Positions 59,481 through 64,000 of a stretch of 64,000 nt of DNA are shown one piece after another (position 1 is the stretch's first letter; each line of letters starts with the position of its first letter). The stretch is from Ditylenchus dipsaci (Eukaryota; Nematoda; Chromadorea; Rhabditida; Anguinidae): assembly GCA_004194705.1 (NCBI GenBank), contig SADC01000385.1, forward strand, positions 62,001 to 126,000. The letters are read 5' to 3'. Position numbers and translations under genes: made by a program. The notes under the pieces are model-generated. The model was not told the DNA's origin. It made no database searches and saw only the letters and a list, made by a program, of their open reading frames with translations.

Positions 59481-60892
59481 TTTAAACTTAAAGAGCATTT
59501 CCATGATATAATCGACTATGCTTATGAAATGAATCCGGTGTCGGAATTTCAGGTTCGCTCTTGAAAGCTACATGAGCAGAAATCAGAACTTAGCTGGTTC
59601 AGAAGGGGCATCTGACCCTCAAATAATAAGTTTTGTTCACGATCGTGTTCAGCGCAAAATTCTGAGTAAAACGTTATTATAATAAAAGACAAAGACTGCT
59701 AAAACATGCAATTTATCGCCTTCACTAAATCACCAAAAACATGCCAATCCAACCGAAAAAACCAATGAGATCAAACATCGTAGCTCAAAAGTGCTCTTCT
59801 AAAAACGTTATCCAGACAACATACACTTTTGTTCAACACTATCACCACAAAAATAATAATTGTTGTTCATCCGGTGTTTTTTAATAGCCAGCCAACAAAG
59901 AGAGTAGAATTTCGGTTTGCCGTGCCTGTGTTCCTGGAAGCCAATCTTCCCCTGCATTCATTTCCTGTTGAAGGAACACACACACACATCAGCCAATTCC
60001 AAGCTTATTAAATTTAGGTGCTGGAGTAGCAAAAGCTTGGGGCGTTAATCACCCACTCCACCAATAGTTGTTCAAAAAAGCCAATTAAATGGAAGAAATA
60101 ATCCAGGAATGGCATGGCAAAATGAAAAATTCACGAAATTTGTGTCTTACGAAACAGCTTCAGAACTAGTTTTTTAGGGGTGGTCCTTTTGTTTTTAATC
60201 TGTTTGCTGGATTAGCCATCTTTTTTTAAGTAGGGTAGAATTATTTGGGATTTAGCAAAAAGGTCGGAATTCTCCTGGAATAGCGTAAATTTTGGGAATA
60301 TATGAAAATTTCAGCTGTAATTTTGAGATAAATTTGCGTGAATTGTTTATTTTTGCAGGTTTGCAAGTGTTTATCTGGAAAAAAGAGTGCTGACGTGTTA
60401 GCAGGAGGAATTGAAAAGCTGGAAAATTCGTGTATTTTGTGGTAAATAACACTTTTAAAAAAGATAAAATAAATAGAAAGAAAACACGCAATTATTTAAA
60501 GTTTCCTTGGTGTCGCGAGCGGCTTAGAGACTTGGAGTTGAGCTTGTTGGCGATACATGCACATTTCTAGCAACAAAAAGTTTTTGTGTGAGGGATTTGC
60601 GACGGGATACAATGACGGCAGACCGACTTTTAAATGCGGGGAGATACGGGAAAACCGCTATAAAGAAAATTGATGCGGGGAGGGAAAAAAGACGGAGACA
60701 TTGGTTAACGCTACGCGTGGAAACGAGGAATGAAGTTGGTCGGATAGCTGCTGAGATACATGGCTATACTGTGCTATTATTTGGGTAGTTAAAACAAAAA
60801 TTTGCCGGAAAAATTCTAAAATTTTCTAAAAAGTTAGACATGTTTTTGTGACATCATAATGATCAAGAAAATGATCATGCAAACACTCTTAA
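59481..60892. other. no gene seen
   Basis: A locally GC-richer patch at 60510-60780 contains an open, very basic frame (KKIDAGREKRRRHWLTLRVE), but it has no start context, splice signals or recognisable motif. The rest is AT-rich with no repeat ends I can define. Confidence 0.4.
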
Positions 60893-61325
60893 CCCATTTG
60901 TGCCCACGTGTACGTAATACGTACCAAAATTTGCCTACTCCCCCCTTTACTACCCAAAGTTTTCGATTTTTATTTTCGTGCAAAAAGTGTCGTTTCTAGG
61001 GGTAAAATAGCTGGTTTTATTTTAAAAATGTGAACAAAAGATATATATTATTGATGAAATTTCGAGATTTAGCAAAAAAAAAATTTCAGTGCATGCTTGT
61101 TTTCCCTTTTAGAATACCGTTTTTCAAGAGTTCAGAACAATATTGATACACTACACAAAAAATAAATTGATTTCAGCTCCGTAGATGGAATTTTAATTGA
61201 AATTTTAATATTCTGTTTTTATAGATCACTTTTCCGTCGAAAATTACCCCAAGAGCGATTTTTTCGAAAAAAAAATTTTTTCGAAAAATTTCGAATATTT
61301 TTTCGGAAATTCGGGCAAAAATGGG
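60893..61325. mobile_element. piggyBac-type MITE with TTAA target duplication
   Basis: TTAA at 60889-60892 and 61326-61329. The element begins CCCATTTGTGCCC and ends GGGCAAAAATGGG, a 13-bp inverted terminus with one mismatch. CCC/GGG ends inside TTAA are diagnostic of piggyBac. Non-coding. A perfect palindrome GTACGTAATACGTAC lies near the left end. Confidence 0.85.
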
Positions 61326-62640
61326 TTAAAAGCCCATTTTAAATGCAAAAGTAACTATTTCATATTATAGCCGTTGTTTTACAAATATTCAAGTATTCAA
61401 AACTATGTTCAACATCTTCTTGTTAGTGGGTCCTGTGTTATTATAGTGGCCCCTTTTATTCCCTCCCTCCCAATACAGTCCTTATTCCCTTTTTAATTCA
61501 AAAGGCGCCAATTAAAATTTTTCAAATTTTGACTAAAAAACCATGATACCCCCCTGTGGTTCGAATTTTTTTCTCAGAACCAAAAAAACAGCCGGCTTTC
61601 TCATGGAATCGAGAACGAGAAACACGAATATGAAGTTATCTCTTCCATCTGACTCCCGTGGGGGGGGGGATGTAAACTCAAGTCGAAAATTTTTGCTCTG
61701 AAAATTTAGAATTTTTTGAAGAGTTCCGATTAAACAAACCTAGCTGTATTAAAAATAGACACCTTTTTTCATATATATTTCGAAGCAAAATAGCATCCAG
61801 CTTTTTAATATTAAATATATTATAATATATATTCCAAAAAATATTAAATATATTCCAAGTCTCTAATAACTTTATCTTTCGACCTATCCGCATATTTTTT
61901 CCCCGAAAATGGGCGGTATAAAAAACCAGTATAGGGTAGGGAACATGAAAATTTACCATTATTTATGTGATACGCCCCAATGATGCCGAAAAATAGTGAA
62001 ACAGAAAAAAACCTTTGCCTCATAAAATTTTTACTAGACACTTTAGGTTATTCCTAAACAACAATTTTGATGCACAGAACATATAATTGAAAATTAATTA
62101 TTAATTTTGCGAATAATAGAATACCAGAAAAGGATTATGACATGCATGCGCGTGGCCCATAAAACATCAAAGCCATCTTGAAAATAAAAAAATTCAGTTG
62201 TCTGACTGACCAGAATTAGATCAAAAACTGTACAAATTTTGTTACAGCTTTGGCAGGAGTACCTCATATCGCGTCCATCCAAAAGTGTGTTTTGACCAAT
62301 TTTTTCGAGCTTCCCACGTAGTTATTAAGTAATAAAATATGTTTTTAGAAAAAGGAGAGCATTTTTTGAAAAAAAATTGACCAAAATTTGACTGTTTGCC
62401 TTGGTCCCTAAAGGCAAAACGGTATACCGTATTCACTCATTTAATCGCCCATGAGCGTTTATTTTTCAACCCTTAAAAAGTCGGAAAAACATATTTCGAT
62501 TTTGAGATTTTTGGGTGCTCAACCAAAATTTAAAAAGTGGAATCAGGTAAACTCGTGGTAACTAAGAAAACGCAAAAAACAGATTTGCAAAATAATTTTT
62601 TAAACTGAGGTATAGGTCCTTAAGGGTGGGCGTTTATTAG
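61326..62640. repeat. half-copy of the 50.4-kb-type element, then unassigned sequence
   Basis: 61390-61680 carries AAAACTATGTTCAACATC, AAAGGCGCCAATT, CCATGATACCCCC and AACAGCCGGCTTTC in family order, but just one arm. 61680-62640 has no recognisable gene. Bases 62440-62620 resemble 19860-20060 (TTTTTCAACCCT, GATTTTTGGGTGCTCAA). Confidence 0.6.
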
Positions 62641-62644
62641 AGGG

Positions 62645-63255
62645 TTGTGGGCCATTTCCGAGTCGCCGTTTACGAGTCGGCCGTTTCCGAGTTGGCCGTT
62701 TCCGAGTTGGCCGTTTCCGAGTCGGCTATTTCCGAGTTTATTTTTCAACCCTTAAAAAATCGGAAAACATATTTCGTGGAGAGCACTGTTCCATGAATTC
62801 CAGAATTCTAAAATGAATTCCAGTTTTTCTGCCACGTTTTCGTGGATAATCCTTTTTTCTGGGGCAGAAATACTTTTTTGGGGGCACATGGGTTTGGGGC
62901 AGGTATATTTTTTTTCGCGGCAAATTTACTTTTTTATGGGACAAATTTTTCTCTTTTTCGCGAAAAATTCACCATTTTTCTAAAAAATTTTCTGGAAACA
63001 ATAAAATTTGTCCGAAAAAAGAGAAAAATTTGCCCCATAAAAAATAAATTTGCTCCAAAAAAATATATTTTTCACTAAGAAAAGTAAATTTTAACCGAAA
63101 ATAAGTATATCTGGTCCAAACCCATCTGCCCCAAAAAAGTATTTCTGCACCAAAAAGAAGTATATTTGCCCAAAAAAATATATTAGCCCAGAAAAAAGTA
63201 AATTTGCGCCAAAAAGGATTTGCCCCAAAAAAAAGTAAATTTGCCCCGGAAAAAA
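62645..63255. repeat. two tandem arrays (GGCCGTTTCCGAGTC; TTTGCCCCAAAAAAGTAAA)
   Basis: 62650-62740 has five or six copies of a 16-bp unit. 62850-63255 has looser 20-26 bp units on both sides of 62990, inverted relative to each other (CTGGGGCAGAAATAC left, TATTTCTGC/CAAATTTGCCCC right), so it may be another Foldback-like element. Frames here reflect the arrays. Confidence 0.65.
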
Positions 63256-63561
63256 GGTCACTGGATGTTCTGGTCACTCTTTTTTCTTCAGGTTGGTGAG
63301 CAGTGAACTCATCTAGCTCAGTATTTATTTTATGCTTATAAGAAAGCCCTTTGTCTGGGATTTCTAACAGTATGTCGTTTGCATACACATGAAATCATTA
63401 AAATGAAACCACAAATAAAACAATATAAAACCCAAAATTTTCTCACTTGACAAAATTAGACTCAAGCTGCTCAAGACATGTCATATCTCTGTTCAACTCC
63501 ATGACGCTTTTTGTCTTGTGAGTCTTTGTATTTGCTAAGTACTTGTAGATAAATTCAAGAG
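63250..63561 (-). CDS. two exons of an unrecognised gene (continues upstream)
   Basis: Exon 63561-63447 reads LEFIYKYLANTKTHKTKSVM then ELNRDMTCLEQLESNFVK. A GT-AG intron leads in phase to an exon starting at 63363, reading IPDKGLSYKHKINTELDEFT then AHQPEEKRVT. The exon's 3' limit is unclear because it runs into the tandem array. The charged, helical composition suggests a cytoplasmic protein, but no family is recognised. Upstream exons may lie beyond the window. Confidence 0.5.
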
Positions 63562-63834
63562 CTACAAAAATAGGCGAAAACCCAACACAAAAATTCAACA
63601 AAGTCACTTCAAAATCACAGGAGAAGTGGATAAACCAGTTGGTTTCCTGGTTTTGAAATTTGAGTAGTTTCTGATTTCGGCATATTCCTGGCTGACTTTC
63701 TGAAGAAAAGGGAGAGTGCGAAATATCAATATGCTCAGCGTACAAAATGCAACAGAACTAGCACAAAGACTCACAAGACAACAAGCTCATTTTCATGTAA
63801 TTAAAGGGGGGGGAAGCTACTTAGGTTTGTAAAA

Positions 63835-63928
63835 GTGGCTTCCATGGCGCAGTGCGTAAGTGCTCGCGTTTTTTGGCCCAAAATGGTGTTTTTTTGGTGT
63901 TGCAGGTTCAATCCCACGTAGTGGCACA
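63835..63928 (+). repeat. tRNA-like unit (possible SINE head)
   Basis: ATGGCGCAGTGCGTAAG fits an RNA polymerase III box A and GGTTCAATCCC, 60 bp later, fits box B. No acceptor stem or anticodon stem pairs convincingly, so it is not called a tRNA gene. Confidence 0.3.
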
Positions 63929-64000
63929 CTTTTTTTGGCTTTTTTGGCCAGTTTAGAGGTAATTTGGGTCGCTGATCCGGAATCTGGCGTCAAAAAAGTC

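Noticed and set aside
62738..63388. Long minus frame with repeated LFFGANPF/FWANIF phrases
   Set aside because: Translation of the TTTGCCCC tandem array; just its first ~40 residues (63363 downward) look like a genuine exon.

Overview
Eukaryotic, intron-bearing, AT-rich animal genomic DNA. A nematode is the best guess: the only lineage-informative gene is a neuropeptide precursor whose amidated GGxY peptides resemble Caenorhabditis NLP-10, and one gene pair is spaced like a nematode operon. This is inference; no rRNA, mitochondrial or spliced-leader sequence is present to settle it.

Host genes are a small minority of the window. Those I can support are: two exons of an Epac-like cyclic-nucleotide-binding domain (3.6-3.95 kb, minus); the last two exons of an unrecognised small basic protein (26.9-28.7 kb, plus) followed 240 bp later by a YKT6 R-SNARE gene (28.9-31.5 kb, plus); the 3' end of a convergent acidic/basic gene (31.8-32.3 kb, minus); a serine/histidine-rich coiled-coil gene (42.8-47.2 kb, minus); a complete three-exon NLP-10-like neuropeptide precursor (48.4-54.2 kb, minus); and partial genes near 55.0-55.2 kb (minus), 57.3-58.6 kb (plus) and 63.25-63.56 kb (minus).

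The rest is DNA transposons and palindromic derivatives, often nested: a MULE/FLYWCH element (8.8-11.7 kb), a MULE-like remnant (15.2-16.4 kb), a hAT with 8-bp target duplication (17.9-20.9 kb), a hAT/BED remnant (2.0-3.2 kb), a deleted pogo/Tigger (22.95-24.7 kb), a Merlin (38.6-39.6 kb), a piggyBac-type MITE (60.9-61.3 kb), several pogo-type MITEs, and many long inverted repeats.

The most interesting system is a set of six Foldback-like elements. Their inverted termini are built from short tandem units, with a different unit in each element, and all six have 7-8 bp target duplications. One carries a MULE transposase with a FLYWCH finger and so may be the autonomous member. A second unusual signal is a run of one-base reading-phase anomalies in otherwise good genes, mostly at splice junctions and each repaired by one extra G. 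This is either G-run collapse in the assembly or unusual splice boundaries.
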